Both the position numbers and the translations under genes were made by a program. The notes under the pieces were generated by a model. It worked only from the letters and a program-made list of their open reading frames with translations, had not been told where the DNA came from and did not search any database. Below are positions 25,001 to 35,913 of a stretch of DNA of 64,000 nt, piece after piece. Position 1 is the first letter of the stretch. Every line of letters begins with the position of its first letter. Source of the stretch: Pseudomonas putida (GTDB lineage Bacteria > Pseudomonadota > Gammaproteobacteria > Pseudomonadales > Pseudomonadaceae); assembly GCF_028682455.1 (NCBI RefSeq), contig NZ_JANHLD010000002.1, positions 1 through 64,000 on the forward strand, read 5' to 3'.

Positions 25001-26488
25001 TTAACGGGTTAATGGCGTGGGAGCGGGCGTCGAGGTTGCACCCTGGGTTTCGTCGGTTGCAGCGAGGGTGCCGCCGCCGAGCGCGGCATACAGCGCCACC
25101 TGACTGGATAGCAGCGCACGGCGCGCCTGTACCAGCTGTTGTCCGGCATCCAGCAGATCGCGTTGGGCGTCCAGCACCTCCAGGAAAGCGGCCGAACCGT
25201 TGTCGTAGCGCAACTGGGCCAGCCGGGCGCGTTCGCTTTGCGCTTCCAGATTGGCCCGCTGGATCGTCAATTTCTCAGCCAGCCAGTACTTGGCGCTCAG
25301 TGCATCGGCCACCTCGCGAAAGGCCGTTTGAATGGTCTTCTCGTAGCCGGCAACGGCGATGTCGCGGCGCACCTCGCTCAGTTCCAAGTTTGCGCGCCGG
25401 CGCCCGCCATCGAAGATGGGCAGCGACAAGGTAGGCATGAAGGTCCAGGCGCGGCTGCCGGAATCGAACAGGCCGTCAAGATCGGAACTGGCCGTGCCGA
25501 AGCTGCCGGTCAGCGCAATGCGCGGCAAGAACGCCGCACGGGCCGCGCCGATGTTGGCATCGCCGGCACGCAATTGGTGTTCCGCGGAAATGATGTCCGG
25601 GCGGCTGACCAGCAGCTCCGAAGGCAGGCCGGCCCGCAGGTCGGCCAGCACCGTTGTTTCATCGAAGGGTGCTTTGGTGGGCAGCGGGCCAGGATCGGCA
25701 CCTACCAGCAGTGCCAGCGCGTGCAGTTGCGTGGCGCGTGCTTGCTCAAGCTGGGTTAGCAGCGCCTGAGCCTGGTTCAGCAAAGTTTGGACTTGAGTGA
25801 GGTCCAGCTTCGAGGTCGAGCCGACTTCAACGCGGCGCCGGAAAATGCGATAGGACTCCTCGCGGGTCGCGACGGTTTGACGGGCGATAGCCACGCGTTC
25901 GTCTATCTCGCGCAAGCCAAGATAACCGTCGGCCACCTGGGCGATCAGCGCCAGGTGGACGGCCTGGCGGGCCGCGTCGGAAGCCAGCCAGCTTTGCAGG
26001 GCGGCGTCTTCCAGGTTGCGGACCCGGCCCCACAGATCCAGCTCCCAGGTGCTCAACCCCACCTCGGCCCGGTACTCGCCGCCGACCTGCGATCGGCCCG
26101 ACATGTTTAGATCGCCAGGGACGCGGGCGCGCCCACCTTGGGCACCGAGGCCCACGGCAGGAAATCGATCCGAGCGCTGAATGCGGAATGCGGCGCTGGC
26201 TTCCTCGACACGCAGCGCGGCCAGGCGCAGATCGCGGTTGTTCTCCAGCGCTGTCTCGATGAGGCGTTGCAGCAAGGGATCCGTGAAGTACGCCTGCCAG
26301 GCAAGTTCTCCCGCATGAGCACCCTTGGCGCCTGATTCAGGATGACCAGACCAAACCGCTGGCACCGGCGGGGGCGGAGTATCAGGAGCGGGAGCGAGCG
26401 ACATGCAGCCGGTCAGTACGACGGCGCTCAGTGCCAGCGAGGCAGTGCGCAATTTGAACTCAGACAATAAAGGAAAAGCTGGAGGCAT
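25001..26488 (-). CDS. Outer-membrane efflux lipoprotein (NodT/OprM type)
   Basis: About 495 residues, with a signal peptide ending in the lipobox LTGC near residue 29. Two outer-membrane efflux repeats with long helices follow ([24 protein letters not shown]; later [31 protein letters not shown], split here by residue 20). It forms the trimeric outer-membrane channel of the export system. It is the first gene of the five-gene operon and is divergent from a TetR gene across about 440 bp. A GTG six bases upstream of the ATG is an alternative start. Confidence 0.9.
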   Translation of the reverse strand: MPPAFPLLSEFKLRTASLALSAVVLTGCMSLAPAPDTPPPPVPAVWSGHPESGAKGAHAGELAWQAYFTDPLLQRLIETALENNRDLRLAALRVEEASAAFRIQRSDRFPAVGLGAQGGRARVPGDLNMSGRSQVGGEYRAEVGLSTWELDLWGRVRNLEDAALQSWLASDAARQAVHLALIAQVADGYLGLREIDERVAIARQTVATREESYRIFRRRVEVGSTSKLDLTQVQTLLNQAQALLTQLEQARATQLHALALLVGADPGPLPTKAPFDETTVLADLRAGLPSELLVSRPDIISAEHQLRAGDANIGAARAAFLPRIALTGSFGTASSDLDGLFDSGSRAWTFMPTLSLPIFDGGRRRANLELSEVRRDIAVAGYEKTIQTAFREVADALSAKYWLAEKLTIQRANLEAQSERARLAQLRYDNGSAAFLEVLDAQRDLLDAGQQLVQARRALLSSQVALYAALGGGTLAATDETQGATSTPAPTPLTR

Positions 26489-26932
26489 GATCACGTTCCG
26501 TACGGGGTTCGGGCTGAATAGGGCCTGGTTGTAGAGGAGTAGCCGCCCACGTACAGCGACGCGCAGGCATGTCGGTCACCAACGAACGCTGCAATCGAGC
26601 GCGACTTTGATGGCTGTTCACGCCACCTCCCTATTAATGTCTGCACTCTCGCCTCTAGCAACCGGTCGATGGGGCTCTCCTTCTTCATTTTCCGGCGTTC
26701 CGGGTTCGTATGCGTCCCTGCGAATAGTGCGCGTTATCGCACACTATAAAGAAAACGACTGGACGGTTGCTTTTGATTGTACGTTACAATCCCGAAAACG
26801 CAACTAGCCGTTCACTAGGCACTGCACACCCGCCAGTTGGAAGTGCTCAGCCTGGGCTGACCATGCGCCCATGGTGGAACCGGTGACCAGTCCATGGGAC
26901 AATCCAGTCAATTTTTGAACAGGGACCTTTGT
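26489..26932. other. Divergent control region between the efflux operon and tetR
   Basis: No gene is seen. The region holds a perfect 17-bp palindrome (26775-26791) and a short dyad around 26728-26745 (AGTGCG...CGCACACT). It also has the sequence AAAACGACTGGACGGTTG at 26752-26769, which recurs before the arginine operon. Confidence 0.6.
26775..26791. promoter_or_regulatory. Probable TetR-family operator
   Basis: GATTGTACGTTACAATC is a perfect 7-3-7 inverted repeat located in the divergent intergenic region, about 140 bp before the TetR gene. TetR-family repressors commonly bind such palindromes between their own gene and the pump they control. Binding by the adjacent protein is inferred. Confidence 0.65.
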
Positions 26933-27568
26933 ATGCCAACCAAAAAAGACGACGTACCAGGCAAGCACCGCTATCTGTCTTCTGTGGCTAGGAGAGAGGA
27001 AATATTGGATGCGGCGTTGATCGAGTTTGCGGATCGGACATACAACGCCGTGTCGATGGAGCGCCTGGCGGAATGTGCGGGCTTATCCAAGGCAGGCATC
27101 TACGCCCACTTCAAAAGCAAGGAAGAAATTTTTCACGCCTTGCTCGAACGTGCAACCCAGCAGCTTCGCGATTTTCAGGGCTGGCTTCCGGATGAAGAAC
27201 TGACGCTGCCAGAGCTGGTAGACGCCTATCTTGATCGCCTTTACGCGACGTTTGAATCCCCCACTACGGTATCGATCTACCGATTACTTCTGACCGAAAG
27301 CGCCAGAGCACCGGAACTGGTGAAACGTTGGCATGATGAGGTAGCGCGCGGACTGCGCAGGCGAGCACAGCTCATCATCCAAGGCAACATAGACCGGGGG
27401 GTTGTTCGTCCGAGTGTCCTGACTGAGCACTTTTTCCCGCTGGCGCTCGCTCCCGCACTGCTGTGGCTGAACTCTTCGATGCTATCCAGGGGCAACCCTT
27501 CCATATCGCTGGTGCAGTTACGGGATGCACATCGGCAACTGCTGCTTGAGCTTTTGCAGCCTCGATGA
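26933..27568 (+). CDS. TetR-family transcriptional regulator
   Basis: About 211 residues starting at MPTKKDDVPGKH; an upstream in-frame ATG at 26894 is less likely. The N-terminal helix-turn-helix is typical (REEILDAALIEF, then MERLAECAGLSKAGIYAHF near residue 50, then KEEIFHALLE). A C-terminal ligand-binding domain follows. It is divergent from the ABC efflux operon, which it probably represses, and its stop overlaps the ATG of the DUF4105 gene (ATGA), so these are co-transcribed. The ligand is unknown. Confidence 0.92.
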   Translation: MPTKKDDVPGKHRYLSSVARREEILDAALIEFADRTYNAVSMERLAECAGLSKAGIYAHFKSKEEIFHALLERATQQLRDFQGWLPDEELTLPELVDAYLDRLYATFESPTTVSIYRLLLTESARAPELVKRWHDEVARGLRRRAQLIIQGNIDRGVVRPSVLTEHFFPLALAPALLWLNSSMLSRGNPSISLVQLRDAHRQLLLELLQPR

Positions 27569-28608
27569 GCAGGGTAAGGCAAAAATACAGGCATCTCCCT
27601 GTGCGCCTGGTGATCGGCTTTGCGGTGCTACTGCTGATTGCGTGGGGCGCACTGGCACTATGGCATCAGGTGCTGCAGCCCGCTGTTCGCTTGATCACCC
27701 TTGCACTGTGGGCGGCCGCGGGGCTGTCGATGGTGGTGGCGCTGACAGGCCTGCGCAGCCGCAAGTCATGCAATCTCGCGGCAGTGGCATTCGTAAGCGC
27801 CGTCGCTATCCTCGCGGCGTGGTGGAGCACCCTGCAGCCCTCGCACCACCGCCTATGGGCTGACGATGTCGCCCAGTTGCTGGAGGCCAGGATCGACGGC
27901 GATCATGTTCAACTGAAAAATGTACGCAACTTCGAATGGCGCAGTGAAACCGATTACACGCCGCGTTGGGAGAACCGTACCTACGACCTTACCCGCCTGC
28001 GTAGCGCCGACCTGGTACTTTCCTACTGGATGGGGCCGAACATCGCTCACACGCTCGTATCGTTCGGCTTCGACGATGGCGAGCGGGTGGTGTTCTCACT
28101 GGAAATACGCAAGGAGCGCCACGAGACCTTCTCAGCGGTCGGCGGATTTTTCCGTCAGTTCGAGCAGATCCTGGTAGCCGCCGATGAGCGTGACATTGTG
28201 CGTACGCGCAGTAATGCGCGAGGCGAGGACGTTTATCTCTATCGGTTGCAGATAAGTCAGGCAAAAGTCCGCGCGTTGTTTCTGGAGTATTTGGATGCGG
28301 CCAATGGCCTGCGGCGCGCGCCACGCTTTTACAATACCTTGACCAGCAACTGCACGACCATCGTGCTCGAGTTGGCTCGGCTCATTGCGCCAGCGTTGCC
28401 GGCGGACTATCGCCTGCTGCTGTCCGGACACTTTGCGGAATACATCCATGACCTGCACGGATTGACGCCCGGCCATCGCTACGCAGAACTGCAGGCACTG
28501 GGGCACATCAACGAACGCGCACTGGCCTCTGACGCATCAGGAGACGACTTCTCGATGTCGATTCGACAAGGTGTGCCCGGCGTGCCGGCCGACGAGGTAT
28601 CTCCATGA
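27565..28608 (+). CDS. DUF4105 (Lnb-like) membrane protein
   Basis: A 347-residue protein with three N-terminal hydrophobic helices (about 13-33, 40-60 and 68-85). A periplasmic DUF4105-type domain follows, containing a conserved-looking RNFEWRS motif, HTLVSFGFDDG and TLTSNCTTIVLELA with the probable catalytic Cys near residue 263. Relatives with this domain have been linked to lipoprotein N-acyl transfer (Lnb). The gene overlaps tetR and the following lipoprotein hydrolase gene by 4 bp each, so the three form one operon, probably acting in the envelope. The exact substrate is uncertain. Confidence 0.8.
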   Translation: MSRVRQKYRHLPVRLVIGFAVLLLIAWGALALWHQVLQPAVRLITLALWAAAGLSMVVALTGLRSRKSCNLAAVAFVSAVAILAAWWSTLQPSHHRLWADDVAQLLEARIDGDHVQLKNVRNFEWRSETDYTPRWENRTYDLTRLRSADLVLSYWMGPNIAHTLVSFGFDDGERVVFSLEIRKERHETFSAVGGFFRQFEQILVAADERDIVRTRSNARGEDVYLYRLQISQAKVRALFLEYLDAANGLRRAPRFYNTLTSNCTTIVLELARLIAPALPADYRLLLSGHFAEYIHDLHGLTPGHRYAELQALGHINERALASDASGDDFSMSIRQGVPGVPADEVSP

Positions 28609-30546
28609 GGTTCCAGCAGTCTTGCCGCATGGCAGTGTGGCTCGTCATTGCCCCGCTGTTGCTGGGGGGCTGCTCGATCCTGCGTGAGTTCGGCCCAGTG
28701 GTTGAGGTTCATACACTGGATGCGGGCGAGGCCATCGAACTCAAGCGCGGCGATATCCTGACACGCGGCAAACTCAGCGATGCGACGACCCAGACCATCA
28801 GGGTGGCGGCATTGGATGCGCAGGCTTGCGCAAAACCGATCTCAGCGGATTGCGTCGAGGCCCTGGCCGCCGTGACCGGCGTTGCCGCGGATCGACGCCT
28901 GGCTGCACTGTCCGAACTGTGGCTGGCGCAGGCTCAGGCCATGAAGCCCGGATCAGAGCAGCAAGCCGCCTGGCTTGAGACCATTCGTTATGCCTATGCC
29001 TACCTGTTCTTCGGTGACCATACGCCTGGGGAGCGAGCCTTCGAGGATCGCCAGACGCAAGTGCGGGATTGGTATAACTATGCGGTCGAACGTGCCGCCA
29101 CCGGGATGTTCGAGGTTCGGCAACAAATGTCTACGCAGTTGCCAGCGCAGACCCGCTGGAACATTGCAGGCTGGGAGCTGCAGCTGGATATGCGCAGCGC
29201 GCTTGCCGGGCAGTACGGCGGTGCCAGCCGAACTCCTGCCAGCCTCGTCCCTGTCTTTCCGCGGACTGCGCAGCCTCTACCGGCGCGACGGTTTCGGCGC
29301 CGAGCTGGTGGCGGTCATGCCGGACGAACCCCTGACTTCCGCCCCCACCCGGGATGGCCATCCAGCGGCCAAACGCAATCAGCAGCCTCTACCCTGGAGC
29401 GAGATGCCCGCGCCGTCCATGACGATTCTGCTGCACCCGGACGGAGACGACCTGGACAGCGTGCTGCATACCCGCACTGTCCGTTTGACGGTGCATGACC
29501 CCTATGTGGAGTCGGCCATCATGCTGCGCGGGCAGCGCGTACCGCTGGCGGCCAATTTCACCGCCGGCTACGGACTGTGGCTGGCCCGCGCCAACTTCAA
29601 CCGGCAGTCGCTGCGCAGCCTGCTTGGGCGCGAGGGTGGAATCGACCGTCCGCACGTCTACCTGATGCAGCCCTACGATCCGAACCGACGGATCATCGTC
29701 ATGCTGCACGGACTGGCCAGTAGCCCGGAAGCCTGGGTGGAACTCGCCAACGAAATCCTGGGCGATGAGGCGCTGCGCCAGCATTACCAAATCTGGCAGG
29801 TCTACTACCCGACCAATATGCCGATCGCATTGAACCACGCGATGATTCGCAGAGCGCTCGGGGATACGCTGGCGCATTTCGATCCTTCCGGCCAGGCGCC
29901 GGCATCGTCCGACCTTGTACTGTTGGGGCATAGCATGGGCGGGGTCATCGCGCGGTTGATGGTGTCGTCAACCGACCAGTCGCTGGTGCAGCTGGCTGCG
30001 GATCGCAGTCGGCTGACGCCGCAGCAGATCAAACGCATAGATCCGATGTTGCGTTTCGAGCCCTTCCCGCATGTCAGCCGCGCCATCTTCATCGCAGCAC
30101 CGCACCGGGGCACGTCGGTCGCAGGTGGACGCCTGGGGCGCTGGATGGCGGGATTCATTTGCTTCCCCGTTACGGTGCTCGAAGAACTCGCCCACACACT
30201 AGCACCCAATGCGGCGGCCAGCAGCCACGAAAGCCTGGGGCATATCCCCAATAGCGTCGACAACCTCGACGAGAACGATCCTTTCGTGCGCGCGGCGGCG
30301 GACTTTCCCATCTCTGCCCAGGTGAACTATCACTCGATCGTGGCCCAGGCTAATGCCGAAGAGGCCCTCGTTGATTCTGATGATGGTCTTGTGCCTTACC
30401 GCAGCTCCCACCTGCCCGGCGCGCAGTCCGAGAAAGTCATCATTTCGGGGCACAGCGTGCAACAGAGCGCGGTCGCAATATTAGAGATCCAGCGTATTCT
30501 GAAAGAGGATATGACGCAGCGGGAAGAGCAGCTCACCCCGCGCTAG
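28605..30546 (+). pseudogene. Lipoprotein alpha/beta hydrolase, frameshifted
   Basis: The first frame (from ATG 28605) encodes a lipoprotein signal (APLLLGGCS) and an N-terminal helical domain of about 200 residues. A second frame, picked up near 29215, encodes the rest, including HGLASSPEAW (oxyanion region) and the nucleophile elbow GHSMGGV, with a later His in ISGHSV. The frames meet around GQYGGA/VPAELLP, so about one base (or 1+3n) seems missing near 29200-29225. Repaired, the product would be about 645 residues, an outer-membrane-anchored esterase or lipase-like enzyme. As written, the catalytic domain is not translated from the lipoprotein start. No homopolymer is at the joint. Confidence 0.75.
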
Positions 30547-31076
30547 GCAGCTGCCGCTGGCTCAGACAAGGCAGTGGACGCACACAAGGATACGGCCGTG
30601 TCCGTCGAATTGGTGTGCGTCTGACGCGAATATTCATGTCGCTATGGTCGGCACCAGCGTGGTGCGCTAGACGGCGCCCGCATGGGTGTTTGCCGGACCC
30701 TAGCAGGGAATGACGCGCGAGTTGTCGGCGATGATGGCACGCGCAGCTTACCTGAGACAGTCTCACTCTCCTCCATACCTTTGATCCGTATATGACTTTG
30801 GCCTGTCCCGGCCGACGACAACTTCTATGGCTGCTCCGGGCATAGCAGAAGGCATCACAGAGCTATTTCTGTGCGTTTTTTTGGCCATTGATGGATCTAT
30901 GTCAACTCAATGCCATTTAACCCTCTTTCTACAAAAAAACGACTGGACGACTGGACGGTTGTTTTATGGTCATCTACCTTCAATTGGCAATAATCAGTAC
31001 CCACTTATCGACTGAACGTCATAACACTCGCTGCGCAATCGCAGCCCTCAATGGGCTCACGGAGAGGAAAGCCACA
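30547..31076. other. 530-bp intergenic region before the arginine operon
   Basis: No gene is seen. It contains a probable terminator (30856-30882) and the sequence AAAACGACTGGACG(ACTGGACG)GTTG around 30936-30961, related to that before tetR. It should hold the promoter of the arc operon. I looked for the ANR/FNR box TTGAT-N4-ATCAA common before arc operons and did not find a good one. Confidence 0.5.
30856..30882 (+). terminator. Probable Rho-independent terminator
   Basis: CACAGA and TCTGTG form a 6-bp stem with a 6-base loop, followed after CG by seven T. It lies about 310 bp after the lipoprotein hydrolase gene and would insulate the arginine operon. Confidence 0.5.
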
Positions 31077-31301
31077 ATGGCTGAAGAAAGCGCTTCCGCG
31101 CAAAACCTAGAGCAGGATCTGACAAGTCGCTTTCCAACGGCTTACACCATTCTGCTTTTGTTGATCGTCTTGATTGCTGCGCTGACTTGGATCATTCCCG
31201 CCGGAAAGTATGAGCGGGTCATGAATGAAGAGGTCGGCCGCGAAGTGGCTGTGCCTGGCACTTACCAAGTGGTCGAGTCCAGCCCCCAGGGGTTTATGGA
31301 C

Positions 31302-32414
31302 GGCGGCCGCAAAAACTGAGTGCAACACCTGACCTTTCCGGTACGGTGCTGCCACTATGTCCTATCACGAACTCAGTATCCCCGAACGTGCGACCCTTCA
31401 ACTCGGCCTTGCCCAAGGTTTCAGCCAGCGGCGAATTGCCCGGATGCTCGGCCGCTCCCCCTCGACCATCAGCCGGGAGCTGCGCCGCAACCGGGCCCCT
31501 GGCACCCGCTACCAGGCCTGTGCTGCCCAGCAGCAGATGCAGGTCCGCCGCCAGGTCTGCAGGCCTCAGTGCAAGCTGCTGCCGGGCAGTGAGCGCTTCG
31601 AGCTGGTCGTCCATATGCTGCGTGAGGGTTTGTCTCCCGAGCAGATTGCCGGCAAGCTGCGCAGCATGAACATACCCAGCCTCAGAGAGGCCTACGTCTG
31701 CCGCGAGACGATCTATAACGCGATCTACGCCCTGCCGGTCGGTGGCCTGCGCAAGGAGCTGATCATCTGCCTGCGCCAGGGCAAGACGAGTCGCAGGCCG
31801 CGCTCTGGCGGCGTCGATCGGCGCGGCCAGATCCCTGAAATGCTCAGCATCCACGTGCGCCCGCCGGAGGTCGAAGACCGGCTGATGCCAGGCCATTGGG
31901 AGGGCGACCTGATCAAGGGCAAGGCCAATGCCTCGGCGGTGGGCACCTTGGTGGAGCGTACCAGCGGCTACCTGATGCTGATCAAGATGGCCGACGCGAC
32001 GGCGACCTCGGCGCTGGAGGGCTTCAGTGCGGCGCTCAATGGCATGCCGCTGGCGGTGCGCAAGAGCATGACCTACGACCAGGGCCGGGAGATGGCGCGG
32101 CACGCCGAGATCACCCAGCGGACCGGGGTGGCGATCTACTTCTGCGACCCGCACAGCCCCTGGCAACGCGGCAGCAATGAGAACATCAATGGACTGATCC
32201 GCCAGTACCTGCCCAAGGGCACGGACTTGTCGGTGCATAGTCAGGAAGCCCTGGACGCCATCGCTTTGCAACTGAATATGCGACCGCGCAAACGCTTCGA
32301 CTTCAAATGCCCGATCGAGGTGATGGGCGAAGTGATGCAAGAAGCCGTGGTGATGCGGCATGATGCTCCCGCTTCAATTCAATAACCGTGTTGCACTCAG
32401 ATCCTGCAACCGCC
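31302..32414 (+). mobile_element. IS30-family insertion sequence
   Basis: A 1113-bp element with imperfect inverted ends (left GGCGGCCGCAAAAACTGAG, right reversed GGCGGTTGCAGGATCTGAG, both continuing TGCAACAC). The target duplication is GAC (31299-31301 and 32415-32417). The intact host reading frame after removal supports these exact borders. Confidence 0.9.
31357..32385 (+). CDS. IS30-family transposase
   Basis: A 342-residue protein. It has an N-terminal helix-turn-helix (YHELSIPERATLQLGLAQG, then RRIARMLGRSPSTISRELRR) and the IS30/integrase-core DDE domain (PGHWEGDLIKGKANASAVGT; TYDQGREMARH; DPHSPWQRGSNENINGLIRQ with catalytic Glu; IEVMGEVMQ near the end). Full length for the family and apparently functional. 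Confidence 0.95.
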   Translation: MSYHELSIPERATLQLGLAQGFSQRRIARMLGRSPSTISRELRRNRAPGTRYQACAAQQQMQVRRQVCRPQCKLLPGSERFELVVHMLREGLSPEQIAGKLRSMNIPSLREAYVCRETIYNAIYALPVGGLRKELIICLRQGKTSRRPRSGGVDRRGQIPEMLSIHVRPPEVEDRLMPGHWEGDLIKGKANASAVGTLVERTSGYLMLIKMADATATSALEGFSAALNGMPLAVRKSMTYDQGREMARHAEITQRTGVAIYFCDPHSPWQRGSNENINGLIRQYLPKGTDLSVHSQEALDAIALQLNMRPRKRFDFKCPIEVMGEVMQEAVVMRHDAPASIQ

Positions 32415-33662
32415 GACGTTCTGCTGGCGCCCACTGCGGGTTTTTATGATCCAGACAGCTATGTCGCCAACGCCGTGGATGTAGCGCTGTTCATACTATT
32501 TCTCGGTGGTTTCCTGGGCGTAGTGAATGCCACCGGCTCGATCGACACCGGCATCCGCAGCGCAATGCAGCGGCTGGAGGGCCGAGAGATCTGGATGATC
32601 CCGATCCTGATGACCTTGTTCGCCCTTGGCGGCACAACCTATGGCATGGCTGAAGAGACCCTGGCGTTCTATGTCATTTTGATCCCGATCATCATCGCCG
32701 CCGGCTACGATGCCGTGACGGGGGTGGCTGTGATCCTGATCGGCTCAGGCATCGGTGTATTGGGCTCGACCATCAATCCCTTTGCCACTGTGATCGCCTC
32801 CAATGCAGCCCACATTCCTTTTACCGATGGCCTGCTGCTGCGCCTAGTGCTGCTGATTGGCGGTTTGGTGATCTGTGCCGTCTATGTGATGCGCTATGCA
32901 AAACGGGTCAAGGCCGACCCTTCGCGTTCCGTCGTGGCCAAACAACGCAATGCCCACCGCACGTTGTTTCTACAGGGGCATGATGATCTGGGTGACGCCA
33001 AACTGAGCCTGACCCAGAAACTGGTACTGGTGATCTTCGCCCTGACCTTCGTGGTCATGATCTGGGGTGTTTCCTCCCAGGACTGGTGGATGGACAAGAT
33101 GGGCGCTCTGTTCCTGGCCGCTGCGATCGTCGTTGGTGTTGTCGCCCGCCTGGGCGAGAAGAGGCTGGCCGGCAGCTTTGTCGATGGCGCCCGTGATCTG
33201 CTTGGCGTAGCTCTGGTCGTTGGCCTAGCGCGAGGCATCGTGGTCATCATGGAACAGGGCATGATTGCTGATACGATTTTGCACAGTGCTGAAATGCGCT
33301 TGAGCAACATGTCGGAACTGGGTTTCATCAACCTGATGTTCTGGATCGAGACGGGCATGAGCTTCCTCGTGCCTTCGTCATCCGGCCTTGCGGTACTGTC
33401 GATGCCCATTCTTGCCCCCCTGGCGGACTTTGCTAATGTCAGTCGCGACTTAGTTGTAACTGCCTATCAATCAGCCAGCGGCCTGGTGAATCTGATCAAC
33501 CCAACCTTCGCAGTGGTGATCGGCGGCCTGGCCATAGGGCGAGTCTCCTATGACCGCTGGCTGGTATTCATCTGGCCCTTGATGGCGATTTTGACCCTGT
33601 TCATCACCTTAGTGATCAGCATCGGTGTCTTCCTGTAATTCTCTGATAAATGAGGTTTTCAC

Positions 33663-34892
33663 ATGTCTGAACATACTCTTGGCGTTCACTCCGAAACAGG
33701 TATTTTGCGGCAGGTCATCGTTTGTCGCCCCGGTCTTGCCCATCGCAGGCTAACGCCCAGTAATTGTGATGCTCTATTGTTTGATGATGTGTTCTGGGTC
33801 AAACAGGCGCAAAAGGATCACGATGTATTCGTAAGTCTGATGCGTGCCCGAGGAGTGGAGGTGTTGGATGTCAATCAACTGCTGGCCGAGACCCTGGACA
33901 TCGCCGAAGCGCGAAGCTGGATTCTCGATCATCGGATCAGCTGGAATCATATTGGCGTCGGCATGGTGTCTGATTTGCGGGCCTGGATGGACGAGCTGCC
34001 AGGGCACGTCCTGGCAGAGTTCCTGATCGGTGGCTTGCAGGTGAATGATCTGCCGTTCGATCCGAGCGGTCTGTTCGGCAACCACTTGGGGCCTTATGGC
34101 TTTATCTTACCGCCTCTGCCGAATTTTCTATTTACCCGAGACAACAGCGCCTGGATCTACGGTGGCGTCACGCTGAATCCCATGTACTGGGCCGCACGCA
34201 AGCCGGAAACGCTGCTGACGGCAGCAATCTACCAGTTTCATCCAAAATTTTCCGGCAAGGTCGAGGTGCTCTGGGGAGATCCGCTCAAGGATCACGAACT
34301 GGCAACCCTGGAAGGCGGCGACATCATGCCGATCGGCAATCGCACCGTGTTGGTCGGCATGGGCGAGCGTTCGTCCCCCCAAGCGATCGGGCAGCTGGCT
34401 AATGCCCTGTTCGAGCACGGCACGGTCGATCGCGTAGTGGCCTGCCAGATTCCCAAAAGCCGGGCGGCCATGCATCTGGATACAGTGTTCACGTTCTGTG
34501 GTGGGAATGTCGTTACTGCCTTCACAGAAGTGGCTGATCAGATGGTCTGTTATGACCTGCGGCCCGGCGCGGGCGGCAAGCACCTGACGTTCAACCAGGA
34601 TCCGCGTCCGATGTTCGACGTGGTTGCGGAGGCGCTCGGTTATCAATCTCTGACCGTGATCCCTACCGGAGGGGACACGCCCGCCGAACGTGAGCGCGAG
34701 CAGTGGAATGATGGCAACAACGTACTGGCCCTGAGCCCGGGCGTCGTCATTGGCTATGACCGCAATGACGACACCAACGCTGCTCTGGAATCGGCCGGCA
34801 TCGAAGTGCTGAAAGTACCAGGCGCAGAGCTAGGCCGGGGGCGCGGCGGTGGACGCTGCATGAGCTGCCCAACCATACGCGACGCAATCTGA
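33663..34892 (+). CDS. arcA: Arginine deiminase
   Basis: A 409-residue enzyme converting arginine to citrulline and ammonia, the first step of the arginine deiminase pathway. Signatures are the N-terminal [28 protein letters not shown] and MHLDTVF, and the C-terminal [13 protein letters not shown] with the nucleophilic Cys. Length matches the family. It starts 24 bp after the transporter gene and is followed by arcB within 20 bp, in the usual order transporter-arcA-arcB-arcC. Confidence 0.97.
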   Translation: MSEHTLGVHSETGILRQVIVCRPGLAHRRLTPSNCDALLFDDVFWVKQAQKDHDVFVSLMRARGVEVLDVNQLLAETLDIAEARSWILDHRISWNHIGVGMVSDLRAWMDELPGHVLAEFLIGGLQVNDLPFDPSGLFGNHLGPYGFILPPLPNFLFTRDNSAWIYGGVTLNPMYWAARKPETLLTAAIYQFHPKFSGKVEVLWGDPLKDHELATLEGGDIMPIGNRTVLVGMGERSSPQAIGQLANALFEHGTVDRVVACQIPKSRAAMHLDTVFTFCGGNVVTAFTEVADQMVCYDLRPGAGGKHLTFNQDPRPMFDVVAEALGYQSLTVIPTGGDTPAEREREQWNDGNNVLALSPGVVIGYDRNDDTNAALESAGIEVLKVPGAELGRGRGGGRCMSCPTIRDAI

Positions 34893-34910
34893 CACCTTAG
34901 GAGCATGGCA

Positions 34911-35912
34911 ATGGCCTTCAATCTGAAAAGCCGACACTTTCTCACGCTGCGGGACTTCAGTCCGCGCGAAATCAGTTACCTGCTGAAACTGGCAGGCGAC
35001 TTGAAAGCAGCTAAGTATACCGGCACCGAAGTGCCGCAGTTGTGCGGTAAGGAAATCGCTCTGATCTTTGAAAAGGACTCCACTCGCACCCGGGTAGGCT
35101 TCGAGGTTGCGGCCTTTGATCAGGGCGCCAAGGTTACCTATCTTGGGCCGACCGGCACCCATATTGGTCACAAAGAATCGGTCAAGGACACCGCCCGAGT
35201 GCTGGGGCGCGTCTATGATGCCATCGAATACCGGGGCTTCGGCCAGGCTGTGGTCGAGGAGTTGGCCGAGTATGCTGGCGTGCCCGTCTACAACGGCTTG
35301 ACGGATGAATTTCATCCTACCCAGATCCTCGCCGACTTTCTGACCATGCAGGAGCATGTGGAAAAGCCACTGCGTGACATATCCTATGTTTTCATCGGCG
35401 ATGCCGCCAATAACATGGGGGATAGCCTGCTGATCGGCGGCGCTAAAATGGGCATGGACGTGCGCCTGTGCGCCCCAAAGTCCTGTTGGCCGCATGATGA
35501 TATCCAACAGGAAGCCCAGCGAATCGCCAGCACCACCGGCGCGCGAATCACCATCACTGAGAATATCGACAGCGCAGTAGCCGGTGTGGATTTCGTCTAT
35601 ACCGATGTTTGGGTGTCGATGGGCGAGCCCGAGGAAAAATGGGCCGAGCGGATCAAGCTGTTGCTGCCCTATCAGGTCAATGCGGCACTGATGGAAAAAA
35701 CCGGCAATCCGCGGGTGCGCTTCATGCATTGCCTGCCGGCCTTCCACAACACCGAAACCACGATCGGCAAGGAGATTCAGCAGAAGTACGGTATCGATGC
35801 CATGGAAGTCACCGATGAGGTCTTCGAAAGCCCCGCTTCGATCGTGTTCGATCAGGCGGAAAACCGCATGCACACCATCAAGGCGGTGCTGGTCGCCACC
35901 CTGGGAGCCTGA
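34911..35912 (+). CDS. arcB: Catabolic ornithine carbamoyltransferase
   Basis: Converts citrulline and phosphate to ornithine and carbamoyl phosphate. The carbamoyl-phosphate motif STRTRVGFE is near residue 55, HPTQ near 135 and HCLPA near 270. The start ATG at 34911 is 7 bp from AGGAG; the ATG at 34905 is too close to it. About 333 residues, normal for the family. It lies between arcA and arcC, and its TGA is 1 bp from the arcC ATG, consistent with coupled translation. Confidence 0.97.
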   Translation: MAFNLKSRHFLTLRDFSPREISYLLKLAGDLKAAKYTGTEVPQLCGKEIALIFEKDSTRTRVGFEVAAFDQGAKVTYLGPTGTHIGHKESVKDTARVLGRVYDAIEYRGFGQAVVEELAEYAGVPVYNGLTDEFHPTQILADFLTMQEHVEKPLRDISYVFIGDAANNMGDSLLIGGAKMGMDVRLCAPKSCWPHDDIQQEAQRIASTTGARITITENIDSAVAGVDFVYTDVWVSMGEPEEKWAERIKLLLPYQVNAALMEKTGNPRVRFMHCLPAFHNTETTIGKEIQQKYGIDAMEVTDEVFESPASIVFDQAENRMHTIKAVLVATLGA

Positions 35913-35913
35913 C

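Larger units (their letters stand above)
31077..33638 (+). pseudogene. YfcC/ArcD-type basic amino acid transporter gene interrupted by an IS30-family element
   Basis: The 5' part (31077-31301, 75 codons, after GGAGAGG) encodes the N-terminus and first helix. The 3' part (32418-33638) encodes the other helices of a YfcC-family permease (for example FLGGFLGVVNATGSID and FWIETGMSFLVPSSSGLAV). Between them sits an IS30-family element. Removing 31302-32414 and one GAC restores an uninterrupted 481-residue frame (FMDVLLAPTAG). Located directly before arcABC, it is expected to exchange arginine for ornithine. Disruption should block or lower arginine uptake for the deiminase pathway, unless another carrier exists. 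Polar effects on arcABC depend on promoters in the IS. Confidence 0.9.

Noticed and set aside
30780..31070. ANR/FNR box upstream of the arginine operon
   Set aside because: TTGAT-like words occur, but none has the required partner ATCAA at the right spacing.
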